Positions 27,968 through 37,486 are shown, counted from the stretch's first letter. The stretch: 64,000 nucleotides of DNA from RPQJ01 sp963731105 (GCA_963731105.1 CAVSUM010000024.1:124001-188000); one strand, 5' to 3'. Numbers and translations: made by a program. Notes: generated by a model from the letters alone, not told the origin.

Positions 27968-28246
27968 ATGGTCACGGCTGTCGTACTGATCAAGGCTGAA
28001 ACCGACCAGGTCACCGGGCTGGCGGAGAAGCTCGCCGAACTCGACGGCGTGAGCGAGGTGTTTTCGGTGGCCGGCCAGTACGACCTGGTGGCACTGGTAC
28101 GCGTGCGTGAGAACGAGGACCTGGCGCGAGTGATCAGCGACCAGATGCGCAAGCTGCGCGGCATCACCAGCTCCGAGACCCTGATCGCGTTCAAGGTCTA
28201 TTCGAAACAGGACCTCGAGGCGGGGTTTGCGCTCGGACTGGACTAG
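27968..28246 (+). CDS. Stand-alone Lrp/AsnC effector-binding (RAM) domain protein
   Basis: 92 residues with no DNA-binding domain. It matches the AsnC/Lrp ligand domain alone: AVVLIKAE start, VFSVAGQYDLVALVRV core strand, and the closing ITSSETLIAFKVYSK. Such stand-alone RAM proteins form rings and bind amino acids. The regulatory partner is not known. 12 nt after maiA, with its stop overlapping the stop of the convergent DUF1329 gene. Confidence 0.88.
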   Translation: MVTAVVLIKAETDQVTGLAEKLAELDGVSEVFSVAGQYDLVALVRVRENEDLARVISDQMRKLRGITSSETLIAFKVYSKQDLEAGFALGLD

Positions 28247-29591
28247 AGCGTTCCTCCCAGCCGCCGCAGCGCATCCGGCTGGAAATCCTGCAGCCTGCCC
28301 TTCACGCCGAACTGGATCGGATCCTTCAACTCGTTGTCGAGGCCGCCGAGGATGTAGCTGCTGCTGGTGAGGTCGTGCACGACGCCGAAGCGGTACCACG
28401 GCACCTGCGCGTCGTAGAACTGCACCATGCCGAGCAGCGCGACGCGCCACAGGCCGCCGCGGTTGTCGTACGCCTCCTCCGACACCACGCTCCAGCTGTC
28501 CTCGTCGAGGTAGAAGGTGCGCTTGCCGTACACGTGGCGCTGGCCCGGCTTGAGCGTACCCTCGACCACCCACACGCGGTGCAGCTCGTAGCGCAGGTAG
28601 TCGGGGTTGATCGTGCCCTTGGCGATGATGTCCTTGTACTTCACCGACTTGTCCGCGATGCGGTAGGTGTTGTACGGGATGTACAGCTCGCGCTTGCCCA
28701 CGAGCTTCCAGTCGAAGCGGTCCGGCGCGCCGTTGTAGCCGTCCACCTGGTCGGTGACGATCATGCCTTCCGAGCCGTCGTTGACGCCGTCATAGGCGAG
28801 GTCGGGCGCGCGGCGCACGCGGCGCTGGCCGTTGTTGTAGATCCAGGCGGAGCGCTGTTCGGCGACCTGGTCCACCGGCTCGTGCACCAGGAAGATGGTG
28901 CCGCGCAGCGTGGCGGGCTCGGTGAAGTAGCCGAGCGCATAGAACAGCCGGTTCGGCTCGGGGTCCGCCATGTTCTGCGCGTAGATGCGGGTCGCCTTGA
29001 AGCCGATCTTGAAGAAGTCGCCGCTGGCGCGCACCGGGAACGAGTGGCCGATGCGCGTCGTGCCGCCACCGACGTAACGCACCAGGTGATTCCAGATCGC
29101 CTCGAGTCCGTTCTGCGGAATCGGGAACGGCGTAGTCGACCCGTCGAGGTTCTTCAGGCCGAAGCCGTTCAGCTCCACCTTCGGCGCCTGCGCGAGCACG
29201 CGATCGGTGACGTCCTTCGGCAACGCGGCCGTGCGCCGGGTCACGTACACCGGCAGGCGAAACTGCTGCGGGTACTTCTTCAGCAACGCCTGCATGCCGG
29301 GCGTGAGTTTCGCGGCGTACTGCGCGGCGTTGTCTGCGTGATGGTGTAGCAGCGGCTTGTCGCCCGGGAACGGGTCGACGTAGCCCTGCTCGCGCGACCA
29401 GCCGGCGGGCGGCTGCGTCAGGCCGCCGTCCCAGGCCGGAATCGTGCCGTCCGCATTGCCGGCGCGCTCGGCGCCGATGGGAGTGAGGTCCTTGCCCAGG
29501 CGGGCGAAGTCGCGCTCGGTCGCGAGGACCTGTGTGGCGAGCAGCACCAGGGCAGGGGCGAGCAGTCAGTCGGGTCGAGCGGCGTGTTCAT
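28243..29591 (-). CDS. DUF1329 family exported protein (frame break in signal peptide)
   Basis: Periplasmic or outer-membrane-associated protein of the DUF1329 family, often partnered with DUF1302 proteins and RND pumps in lipid or steroid users. The mature part (from about TERDFARLGKDLTPIGAER) is intact over 420 residues, with family blocks IPAWDGGL, FPGDKPLLHHHADNAAQYA and YGKRTFYLDEDSW. The ATG at 29591 (MNTPLDPT) is out of frame with the hydrophobic leader LLAPALVLLATQVLA, so one base is off near 29565-29572. It starts 13 nt after argH on the same strand. No DUF1302 partner is in view. Confidence 0.83.
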
Positions 29592-29604
29592 GCCGCCGAT
29601 CGTA

Positions 29605-30792
29605 TCAGTCCTTGCGCAGCTTTTGCCCCACCCGGCGGTAGGCCTCGCGGAACGGAATGCCCTCCTGCGCCACCAGCGCGTTCGCTTCGGCCGCGGCATG
29701 GATGTCGGCATCCAGGTGGATCCGCTCCGGCCTGAACCGCACCTGCGGGATGGCGGCCGCCATGATCCCGAGCGTCTCGCCGCACAGGTCGATGGCGCGG
29801 AACAGCGGCGCCTTGATGAGCTGCAGGTCGCGCTGGTAGCCCGATGGCAGCTTGGCGGTGATGCCCAGCACCTCGACGAGGCAGGCCTGCGCCGTCGCCG
29901 TGCGCCCGCGCACCAGCTCGAACACGTCCGGGTTGCGCTTCTGCGGCATGATCGACGAGCCGGTGGTGAACGCGTCGGGCAGCGTGACGAAACCGAATTC
30001 GCGCGTGTAGAACAGCAGCAGGTCGGACGCGAGGCGACCGAGGTCCTGCATCAGCACCGCGACCTGGAACAGCACCTCGGCCTCGGCCTTGCCGCGCGAC
30101 AGTTGCACCGCGGTCACTGGCTCGTGGTTCTCGGGGAACTCGAGCCGCGTGCGCGTGCCGTCGCGGTTCACCGGCAGGTTGGGCGTGCCGTAGCCCGCAG
30201 CCGAACCGAGCGGGTTCTTGAGGATGCGACGGTGCGCGTGGCGCAGCCCATCCGCATCGTCGTTGATCTCGGCCGCATAGCCACGCGCCCACAGCGCCAC
30301 CGAACTCGGCATCGCCTGCTGCATGTGCGTGTAGCCCGGCAGGTCGATGTGCCCCTGCTCGAGCGCCACGCCTTCGAGGGCCGCGGCGACGTGCCGCGCG
30401 CCGGCCGCGAGATCCTCGACGGCATCGCGCAGGTAGAGCCGCAACGCGACCAGCACCTGGTCGTTGCGCGAGCGGCCGGCATGCAGGCGCGCGCCCGCCG
30501 CGCCAATCCGCTGCGTGAGCAGCGTCTCGAGCGCCGTCTGCCCGTCCTCGAGATCGAGCGTCACGGACCACTCGCCGCGCGCGTGGGCCGCGGCGATCTC
30601 GCGCAGGCCGTCGCGGATCGCCGCGAGGTCGGCGTCGTTCACCAGGCCGGCGTCGTGCAGCATCTCCGCGTGCGCGATCGAGGCCTGCACGTCGTAGGCC
30701 ACCAGCCGGTTGTCGAGCGCGTGGTCCTCGCCGGCGGTGTAGCGCAGCACCCGCTCGTCGAGCGGTGCGCCCTTGTCCCAGAGTCGCGTCAC
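29605..30792 (-). CDS. argH: Argininosuccinate lyase
   Basis: Last step of arginine synthesis, splitting argininosuccinate to arginine and fumarate. GTG start at 30792 overlaps the argB stop. 395 residues, shorter than the 457 of E. coli and missing the usual C-terminal stretch of about 40-60 residues. Signatures: HAGRSRNDQV, TSSxxxP-type block seen as LPGYTHMQQAMPSS, and the catalytic loop GSSIMPQKRNPDV. The frame is intact. It closes the biosynthetic part of the operon. Confidence 0.93.
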   Translation of the reverse strand: MTRLWDKGAPLDERVLRYTAGEDHALDNRLVAYDVQASIAHAEMLHDAGLVNDADLAAIRDGLREIAAAHARGEWSVTLDLEDGQTALETLLTQRIGAAGARLHAGRSRNDQVLVALRLYLRDAVEDLAAGARHVAAALEGVALEQGHIDLPGYTHMQQAMPSSVALWARGYAAEINDDADGLRHAHRRILKNPLGSAAGYGTPNLPVNRDGTRTRLEFPENHEPVTAVQLSRGKAEAEVLFQVAVLMQDLGRLASDLLLFYTREFGFVTLPDAFTTGSSIMPQKRNPDVFELVRGRTATAQACLVEVLGITAKLPSGYQRDLQLIKAPLFRAIDLCGETLGIMAAAIPQVRFRPERIHLDADIHAAAEANALVAQEGIPFREAYRRVGQKLRKD

Positions 30793-31718
30793 TTCGCCCC
30801 CTGCTCCGCCGCGCTCAACGCCTTGGTATCCGCCACCACCAGCGTGCCGGTGCCCTCGTTGGTGAAGATCTCGGCCAGCAGCGCATCGGGCGCTGCGTAG
30901 GAAATCACGTGCACACGGCGCACGCCGCCGCGGATCGCGGTTTCGATGGCGCTCGACTTGGGCAGCATGCCGTCGGACAGCGCGCCCTCCTCGCGCAGGC
31001 GGCGCAGGCCGGCGACGTCGGTGTAGGAGATCAGCGATTGCGGATCGTCGAGCCGCTCGAGGATGCCCGGCGCGCCGGTGCACAGGATCAGCTTCTCGGC
31101 GTCCATCGCGCCGCCGATCGCAGCGGCCACGGTGTCGGCGTTGATGTTCAGCAGGTGGCCGGACGCGTCGCAGGACAGCGGGCTCACCACCGGCAGGAAG
31201 CCGGCGTCGAGCAGGCGCGTGATCACCGAGCCGTCGACCGCGTCGATGTCGCCCACCTGGCCGTAGTCGACCACGTCGCCGCTGGCGAGCGTGACCGGGG
31301 CGCGCTTGTGCGCCTTGACCAGGCCGCCGTCCACGCCGCTCACGCCGATCGCAGCGATGCCGAACTCGCGGCACAGTCCGAGCAGGCGCGTGTTGATCAG
31401 GCCGTTCAGCACCATGCAGGCCACGTCGATGGCACCGGCGTCCGTGACGCGCCGCCCCTGCACCATGCGCGTTGGCACGCCGAGCTTGGTCGTCACCTCG
31501 TCGAGCTGCGGACCGCCGCCGTGCACCAGCACCACGCGGATGCCGAGGTGATGCAGGATCGCCACCTGCTCCATGAACGCGCGCATCGCCGCACCGTCGC
31601 GGAACGCGCCACCGCCGGTCTTGATGACGAAGACCTTGCCCTTGTACATGTGCATGTACGGCGCCGCCCCGCGCAGCGCCCGCACCGTCACCGCCTGTTC
31701 GCCCTTGTGTCCGATCAT
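30789..31718 (-). CDS. argB: N-acylglutamate kinase (ArgB)
   Basis: Amino-acid-kinase fold enzyme, 309 residues, that phosphorylates an N-acylated glutamate. Seen: VFVIKTGGGAFRD (phosphate-binding Lys and Gly loop), VLVHGGGPQLDE (acyl-glutamate site), GRRVTDAGAID, and NINADTVAAAIGG. No GNAT domain is attached, unlike the fused synthase-kinases of Xanthomonas. The acyl group may be succinyl rather than acetyl, given the argF' gene 6 nt upstream. Coupled to argH. Confidence 0.9.
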   Translation of the reverse strand: MIGHKGEQAVTVRALRGAAPYMHMYKGKVFVIKTGGGAFRDGAAMRAFMEQVAILHHLGIRVVLVHGGGPQLDEVTTKLGVPTRMVQGRRVTDAGAIDVACMVLNGLINTRLLGLCREFGIAAIGVSGVDGGLVKAHKRAPVTLASGDVVDYGQVGDIDAVDGSVITRLLDAGFLPVVSPLSCDASGHLLNINADTVAAAIGGAMDAEKLILCTGAPGILERLDDPQSLISYTDVAGLRRLREEGALSDGMLPKSSAIETAIRGGVRRVHVISYAAPDALLAEIFTNEGTGTLVVADTKALSAAEQGAK

Positions 31719-31724
31719 CGTCCG

Positions 31725-32723
31725 TTACCCCTTGAGCAGTCTGTAGAGCACGGCCATCTGCACGACCATGCGGTTGGCGGCCTCGCGGATCACCTGGCTG
31801 CGCGGCCCGTCGAGCACCTCGTCGGCGACGGCGACGTTGCGCCGCACCGGCAGGCAATGCATGAAATGGCAATCCGTGCGCGCGCCGGCGAACCAGGACT
31901 CCTGCACCTGCCAGTCCCGGAGCGGCTGGCGCAGCGCGGTCTCGGCCTCGGCGTCGCCGTAGCACTGCGGCGATCCCCATTCCTTCGCGTACAGCACGTG
32001 CGCGCCGGCGAGCGCGGCAGTGCGGTCGGTGGTCTCGCTGACCGTGCCGCCAGCCGCCGCCGCTGCGGCGCGCGCCTTGGCCATGATCGGCTCCGGCAGC
32101 GCGTAGCCGTCCGGGCGCAACACCACGACTTCCATGCCGCGCTGCGCGGCCATGTGCAGTGCCGCCGCCGGCACCGCCAGCGGCAGCGCGCGCGGGTGGT
32201 ACACCCAGGACAGCACGAACTTGCCGGCGCGCGGCACGGCGAGGTCGTCCATGGTCTTCCAGTCGGCGAGCGCCTGGCACGGGTGGTTCACGGCCGACTC
32301 GAGGTTGATGAACGGCTTGTCGCACAGGCCGGCCATCAGGTTGAACGGCGTCTCGGCGAGATCGGCGGCGAGATCCTTGCCCTCGGCGAACGAGCGCAGG
32401 CCGAGCGCGTCGCAGTAGGACGCGAGCACCGGGATCGCCTCGCGCACGTGTTCCGCCGACGCACCGTCCATCACCGCACCGGTGCGCGTCTCGACGTTCC
32501 ACGTGCCCTGGCCGGGCGTGACGACGAACGACGTGCCGCCGAGCCGCATCATGCCCGCCTGGAACGACGACAGCGTGCGCAGCGACGGGTTCATGAACAG
32601 CAGGCCGAGGATCCTGCCGGCCAGCGCGCTGGGTTCCGGATGTTCCTGCAGGCGGCGGGCGAGGTCGAGCAGGTCCACTACCTGGTCGCGGGAGAAATCG
32701 GCGAGATCGAGGAAACGGTTCAT
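31725..32723 (-). CDS. argF': N-acylornithine carbamoyltransferase (acetyl- or succinyl-ornithine type)
   Basis: 332-residue transcarbamylase of the N-acylornithine branch, not ordinary OTCase. The carbamoyl-phosphate loop reads NPSLRTLSSF (45-54) instead of STRTR. HPCQ is at 147-150 and HCLPVRRN at 289-296, as in the acyl-ornithine enzymes. At the position that is Glu92 in the Xanthomonas acetylornithine enzyme and Pro90 in the Bacteroides succinylornithine enzyme (as I recall them), this one has Ala90 (GASAEHVREAIPV; codon 32454-32456). Small residues there are reported to favour succinylornithine. YCDALGLRSFA and HPRALPLAVP also resemble the Bacteroides enzyme. Substrate call is inference. 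Confidence 0.88.
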   Translation of the reverse strand: MNRFLDLADFSRDQVVDLLDLARRLQEHPEPSALAGRILGLLFMNPSLRTLSSFQAGMMRLGGTSFVVTPGQGTWNVETRTGAVMDGASAEHVREAIPVLASYCDALGLRSFAEGKDLAADLAETPFNLMAGLCDKPFINLESAVNHPCQALADWKTMDDLAVPRAGKFVLSWVYHPRALPLAVPAAALHMAAQRGMEVVVLRPDGYALPEPIMAKARAAAAAAGGTVSETTDRTAALAGAHVLYAKEWGSPQCYGDAEAETALRQPLRDWQVQESWFAGARTDCHFMHCLPVRRNVAVADEVLDGPRSQVIREAANRMVVQMAVLYRLLKG

Positions 32724-32760
32724 GGGAAGCGGATAGTGATTAGCGGATAGCGGATAGTAG
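32724..32760. repeat. Heptad-repeat element, copy 2 (single arm)
   Basis: GGGAAG followed by imperfect CGGATAG/TGATTAG heptads, directly before the argF' ATG (in the argD-argF' gap). Only one arm is present, so no hairpin like those of the other copies forms. The argF' ribosome-binding region must lie within or beside it. Confidence 0.75.
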
Positions 32761-32782
32761 GAGCGGCTGCGCCGGCGCTGCG

Positions 32783-33928
32783 CTAGGCGGGCAGGGAGGC
32801 GAGGGCATCGCGCAGTTGGACGATGTGCGACTCGTCGAGCACGTAGGGGGCGAGGATGCGAACGACGTGAGGATCGGCCGACGTGCCGGTCAGGATGTCG
32901 CGCTCCAGCAGTTCGCGCTGCACGTCCTTCGCGGGGCGGCTGGTGCGCAGGCCGGTGAGGAAGCCCGCGCCTTGCGTCGCCACCACGGGGCCGACCACGC
33001 AGGTCTCGCGGATCTGCTGCGCGAGCCGGCGCACGTTGCCGAGCAGGCCTTCGCTCTCGATGATGTCCACCACCGTTTCGATCATCGCGCAGGCGAGTGG
33101 GCCGCCGCCGAAGGTCGTGCCGAGATCGTCGGTCTTCAGGTGCGCGGCGACGTGGTCTGCCATCAGCAGCGCCGCGCAGGGGAATCCGGCGCCGAGCGCC
33201 TTCGCGGTGGTCAGCATGTCGGGCGCGATGCCGTGCATGTTGGCGGCGAACGGAAAGCCGGTGCGGCCCATGCCGGATTGCACTTCGTCGAGGATCAGCA
33301 GCGCACAGGTTTCGCTGCAGCGCGCGCGCAACGCGGCGAGGTACGGCTGGCCGAGGTCCACGGCGCCGGCCACGCCCTGCACCGGCTCGGCGATCACGGC
33401 CGCGGTGTCGGTGCCGACCATGCGCTCGATCGCGGCGAGGTCGCCGCGCGGCAGGAATTCGACGTCGAACGGCGCCTGCGGGAACCCGTACCACTTCTGC
33501 GCCGCGCCCCAGGTGACCGCGCCGGCGGCCGCCGTGCGGCCATGGAAGCTGCCCTCGATCGCGACGACCTTGCGCCGGCCGGTGATCCTGAGCGCGAGCT
33601 TCAGCGCGTTCTCATTCGCCTCTGCGCCGCTGTTGACGAAGAACACGGTCTCGAGGCCCAGGCCGGCGAACCGCGCGAGTCGCGCGGCCGCACGCGCGCG
33701 CACCTCGAGCGGCACCGCATTGCTCTGGAACAGCAACGTTCGCGCCTGCTGCTCGAGCGCGGCGTGCCAGCGCGGATGCGAGTAACCGAGCGCCGCGACA
33801 GCATGCCCGCCGTACAGATCGAGGATGCGCCGGCCGTCGCGCGTGCGCAGGTGCACGCCTTCGGCGTCGACGACGTCGAGCGGCCACTGGGCGTAGACGG
33901 GAGCGAGATGGGAGTCAGGTGTAGGCAT
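32783..33928 (-). CDS. argD: N-acylornithine aminotransferase
   Basis: Class III PLP aminotransferase, 381 residues. Seen: FFVNSGAEANENALKLAL (phosphate-cup region), FHGRT, LLILDEVQSGMGRTG (Asp to pyridine N) and TTAKALGAGFPCAALL with the Schiff-base Lys. In this operon it should make the N-acylornithine that argF' carbamoylates. ATG at 33928; heptad-repeat elements lie on both sides. Frame intact. Confidence 0.93.
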   Translation of the reverse strand: MPTPDSHLAPVYAQWPLDVVDAEGVHLRTRDGRRILDLYGGHAVAALGYSHPRWHAALEQQARTLLFQSNAVPLEVRARAAARLARFAGLGLETVFFVNSGAEANENALKLALRITGRRKVVAIEGSFHGRTAAAGAVTWGAAQKWYGFPQAPFDVEFLPRGDLAAIERMVGTDTAAVIAEPVQGVAGAVDLGQPYLAALRARCSETCALLILDEVQSGMGRTGFPFAANMHGIAPDMLTTAKALGAGFPCAALLMADHVAAHLKTDDLGTTFGGGPLACAMIETVVDIIESEGLLGNVRRLAQQIRETCVVGPVVATQGAGFLTGLRTSRPAKDVQRELLERDILTGTSADPHVVRILAPYVLDESHIVQLRDALASLPA

Positions 33929-33933
33929 GGCGT

Positions 33934-34094
33934 GGGGAAGCGGATAGCGGATAGTGGATAGTAGGGAGGGGTGGGTGGTGGCGTCGGGTTTGGCGGCGTG
34001 GTGCGGAATCAATTGCTTCGCGGACGCGGGCTGCCGGCGTTGACGGTGCCGCCACCCCACTATCCGCTATCCGCTATTCACTATCCGCTTCCCC
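33934..34094. repeat. Heptad-repeat inverted element, copy 3
   Basis: Left arm from 33934 (GGGGAAG then CGGATAG units) and right arm 34059-34094 (ACTATCCGC units then CTTCCCC) enclose about 95 bp of unique sequence. The right arm ends one base before the argC stop. Placed inside the arginine operon between argC and argD, where a hairpin could reduce downstream expression or protect the upstream message. Confidence 0.8.
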
Positions 34095-35157
34095 TCACGT
34101 CCAGCCCGCCGCCGCCTGCATCAGCCCGGCGGTTTCCTCGTAGCCCAGCATGCGGTTCATCCACTGCACGGCGCCGCCGGCGGCGCCCTTGGTCAGGTTG
34201 TCGATGGCGCACATCACGGCGACGCTGTTGCCGTGGGCGACGCCGGACAGCTGCGCATAGTTGCTCGCCACCACGTCCTTGACGCGCGGCAGTTCGCCGC
34301 CGACGCGCACGAACACCGACTGGTCGTAGTAGTCACGCAGTGCGTGCACCAGCTCGTGGCTGGTGATCGGCTCGCGCGCCACGGCCTGCACGGTGACGTG
34401 GATGCCGCGCGCGAACGGGCCGGAGTGCGGCACGAAGCATGAAGTCGGCTTCGACGCCGCTCGCCGCCAGGGCCAGAGCGCGGACCTCCGGCGTGTGCCG
34501 ATGGGCGAGTGCGTTGTAGGCGTACAGGTCGGAGTGGCGCTGCGGGTGGTGCGTGCCCGCCGTCGGTTGCCGACCGGAGCCCGTGCTGCCGGTGATGCCG
34601 CTCACGAACAGCCGCGGCTCGACGAGGCCGAGCGACAGCAGCGGCACGCTCGCGAGCAGGATCGCGGTGGCAAAGCAGCCCGGGTGTGCGACATGCGGTG
34701 TCGGCAGCGAGTTCAGGTGCTCCGGCACCGCGCAGGTGAACTCCGCGATGCGCTCGGGCGCGCCATGGCCGTGCTTGTAGACCGCCTCGTAGGCCGCCGC
34801 GGTGCGGAAGCGGAAATCGGCCGAGATGTCGACGACGCGCGGTCGCGTGCCGGCCTGCTCGGCGGCGGCCAGCAGCTTGTCGATCATCGTGGCCGACACG
34901 CCGTGCGGTGCGGCCGAGAACACCGCCGTCGCCGGGTTCGCGGTGACGTACTCGACGACCTCGTCGTGCCCGGCGAAGCGCAGGTGCGGCAACACCGGCT
35001 GCAAATGACGGAAGAACTGCGCGACCGGCTCGTCGGGCTGGCTGTCGGAGGCGACGGCCGCGAGGTCGAGGTAGGGGTGCGTGGCGAGCAGGCGCAGCAG
35101 CTCACCGGCCACGTAGCCGGTGCCGCCGAGCACGATCGCCGGGACGCGCGGGCTCAT
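34095..35157 (-). CDS. argC: N-acyl-gamma-glutamyl-phosphate reductase (frame break)
   Basis: NADP-dependent reductase of the third step of arginine synthesis. N-terminal Rossmann motif VLGGTGYVAGELLRLLATHP, catalytic Cys in VAHPGCFATAILL, and GITGSTGSGRQPT. Reading shifts near 34433-34440, where EADFMLR should continue as VPHSGPFARGIHVT; the end has NLTKGAAGGAVQWMNRMLG. Joined length about 354 residues. ATG overlaps the stop of the P-loop gene by ATGA, so it is coupled to that unknown protein. Confidence 0.92.
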
Positions 35158-36233
35158 TCCGACGCGGCTCGCGCGAGCTGCGCGCCGAGCCCCAGGCTGT
35201 CGATGATGTGATCGCCCAGTTCCGCTCCCGCGGCCATGGCGTTCACCGCGCGCACGCCCATCTGGTCCTGGATGATGTTCACGCCCACGGCGTTGTCGGT
35301 GGCGGGACCGGTGACCGCGCAGGGCTCGATGTCGAACCGCTCGCGCAGCAGCTTGACGCCGCCCCAGGCCGCGACCGGGTCGTTCGCCGACAGCACGACG
35401 GCGGACATCGCCTTGCGGATGTCGGGCTCCGAGAGGATCGCCTCGACGCCATAGGCACCGAGGATGCCGTCGCCCAGCTCGAACACGACCACGTCGGGCC
35501 GGCCCTGGGTCATCTCGGTGAGCATGGTGCGCGTCAGCGCCGGGCCCGAGGCCGCGGTGGTCGTGACGATGCCGAGATCGGTGAAGATCATGCTGCGACG
35601 CGCGCCCGAGTCCTCCATGGCGAGGATGTCCCGGCGCAGCGACACGCCCGTGGCCTTGAACGCGTGCACCGCGAGGCCGCGGTGGCGCATGCGGCTCACG
35701 ATCGCGCAGGCGGCGGCGGTCTTGCCCGCCTCCATGCAGGTGCCCGCCAGCGCCACGACCGGCACGCCGTGCGTGTCGAGCGTGGCCGCGTAGTCGAGCC
35801 GGCGGTGGCCGACCTTGGCCGGCACGCCGATGCGCTCGCCGAGGAACGGGAACTGCAGCACGCAGCCGAGCACGCGGCAGTCGAACGGCTTGCCCTTGTC
35901 GGGGTTCACCGAGTCGCAGATGCCGAGCACGCCGCCGATGTTGAGCACCTGCAGCACGTCGCCCGCCTGCACCTTCTCCGGGATGTGGCCGGAGTAGCCG
36001 AACAGCGCCTGGCGGTGGCCGAGCGCGCCCACGATCACGTCGCCGCGCGCGACCTTGGCCATGCGGCCGCTGGTCAGCTCGAGCGTGTTGTAGGTCGACT
36101 TGTTGTTCAGGATCTCGACCACCAGCACCACGCCCTCCTCGCAGGGGAAGTCCTGCGTGGCGATGCGCAGCTCGTGGCTCAGGCCGCAGGCCTGCGCGAT
36201 CGAGGCGATCTTGTCGACGACGACGTTGCGCAT
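35154..36233 (-). CDS. P-loop protein of unknown function in the arginine operon (DUF1611-like)
   Basis: 359 residues from ATG 36233, or 363 from GTG 36245, which lies 2 nt after the argG stop. The N-terminal 150 residues are beta-rich (GVVLVVEILNNKSTYNTLEL, GDVIVGALGHRQALFGYSGH). A nucleotide-binding domain follows: Walker A GTCMEAGKTAA (164-174), FKATGVSLRRDI, IFTDLGIVTTT, and DVVVFELGDGILGAYG (247-262) as the Walker B-like strand. The pattern recalls DUF1611 and dethiobiotin-synthetase-like ATPases. I know that a DUF1611 member (DgcN) is reported to N-acetylate D-glutamate. Since argA and argJ are absent, glutamate N-acylation is a candidate role. Frame intact; coupled to both neighbours. 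Confidence 0.75.
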   Translation of the reverse strand: MRNVVVDKIASIAQACGLSHELRIATQDFPCEEGVVLVVEILNNKSTYNTLELTSGRMAKVARGDVIVGALGHRQALFGYSGHIPEKVQAGDVLQVLNIGGVLGICDSVNPDKGKPFDCRVLGCVLQFPFLGERIGVPAKVGHRRLDYAATLDTHGVPVVALAGTCMEAGKTAAACAIVSRMRHRGLAVHAFKATGVSLRRDILAMEDSGARRSMIFTDLGIVTTTAASGPALTRTMLTEMTQGRPDVVVFELGDGILGAYGVEAILSEPDIRKAMSAVVLSANDPVAAWGGVKLLRERFDIEPCAVTGPATDNAVGVNIIQDQMGVRAVNAMAAGAELGDHIIDSLGLGAQLARAASE

Positions 36234-36247
36234 CTGGCTGGCCACGC

Positions 36248-37478
36248 TCAGCCTCCCTGCGCGGTGCGGCCCGCGCGCGTGTAGAAGATGCCGGGCAGCG
36301 CCAGCATCTTTGAGAAGCCGTGCGCCTCGGCGGGGGTCCACTCGCCGGCGGATTCGCCGTAGGCGCCCTTCGACGCCTTCATCAGCGAATACGGCGAGGC
36401 CACGCCCTCGACGAACACACTGCCCGGCCGCAGCAGCAGGTGCACCTCGCCAGTGACGCGCTGCTGGGACGCGATGAAGAACGCCTCGATGTCGCGGCAC
36501 ACCGGGTCGAGGTGCTGGCCCTCGTGCACGAGGTCGCCGTACGGGCCGGCGAGCGAGTCCTTGAGGCGCGCCTGGCGCGCCGACAGCACCAGCTTCTCGA
36601 GCTCGCGGTGCGCGTTGAGCAGGATCTCCGCCGCCGGCGCTTCGAACGCGACGCGGCCCTTGAAGCCGATGATGGTGTCGCCGAGGTGGATGCCGCGGCC
36701 GATGCCGAACTTCGCGCCCAGGGCCTCGACGCTCTCGATCAGGCTGACCGGGTCCAGCGCCTTGCCGTCGAGCGCGCACGGAATGCCGGCCTCGAAGCCG
36801 ATCGTGTGCCGCTCGGGCGCCTGCGGGTTGGTGAACGCATCGCGCGTCAGCACCCAGGCGTCGTCGGGGATGCAGCCGTCGGAGACGAGCGTCTCCTTGC
36901 CGCCGATCGTCGTGCCCCACAGGCCGCGGTTCACCGAATACGCCGCGCCGAACGGCGGCACCGGCAGCTTTCGTTCCTGCAGGTAGGCGAGTTGCTCCGG
37001 GCGCTTGAAGGCGCGGTCGCGCACGGGCGCGAGGATCTCGAGCTCGGGTGCGAGCGTGCGCAGTGCCACCTCGAACCGCACCTGGTCGTTGCCGGCGGCG
37101 GTGGAGCCGTGCGCGATCGCGTCGGTGCCGAGCTTGCGCGCCCACTGCGCGACGGTCTGCGCCTGCAGCACCCGCTCGGCACCCACGCACAGCGGGTAGA
37201 GGTTGCCGCGGCGCACGTTGCCCATGATCAGGAAGCGGATCACCTGCTCAAAGTAGGCGGCCCGCGCGTCGACGAGGTGATGCGCCACTGCGCCGAGCGT
37301 CTTTCGAGCGCTGCTCGAGCATGCGCGCGGTGGCGGCGTCGATGCTGCCGGTGTCGACGGTGAGCGTGACGACCGGGCGGCCGTAGGTTTCGGCCAGCCA
37401 CGGCACGCAGAACGAGGTGTCGAGGCCACCGGAAAAAGCGAGCAGGATGGGCTTGGCGCCCGCGTCGGGATGGGTCAT
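36248..37478 (-). CDS. argG: Argininosuccinate synthase (frame break)
   Basis: Joins citrulline and aspartate with ATP cleavage to AMP. N-terminal PP-loop LLAFSGGLDTSFCVPWLAET, then a shift near 37300-37312, after which KTLGAVAHHLVDARAAYFE continues. Later blocks: NVRRGNLYPLCVGAERV, AIAHGSTAAGNDQVRFE, RGLWGTTIGG, IHLGDTIIGFKGRVAFEA. These resemble the argG branch of Bacteroidetes and Xanthomonadales more than the E. coli enzyme. Joined about 410 residues. 8 nt after argR. Confidence 0.93.
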
Positions 37479-37486
37479 GGGAATTC

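Noticed and set aside
29605..32502. Fusion of argF', argB and argH in one long frame
   Set aside because: Only the argH part is in its true frame. The argB and argF' proteins are intact in other frames with their own starts.
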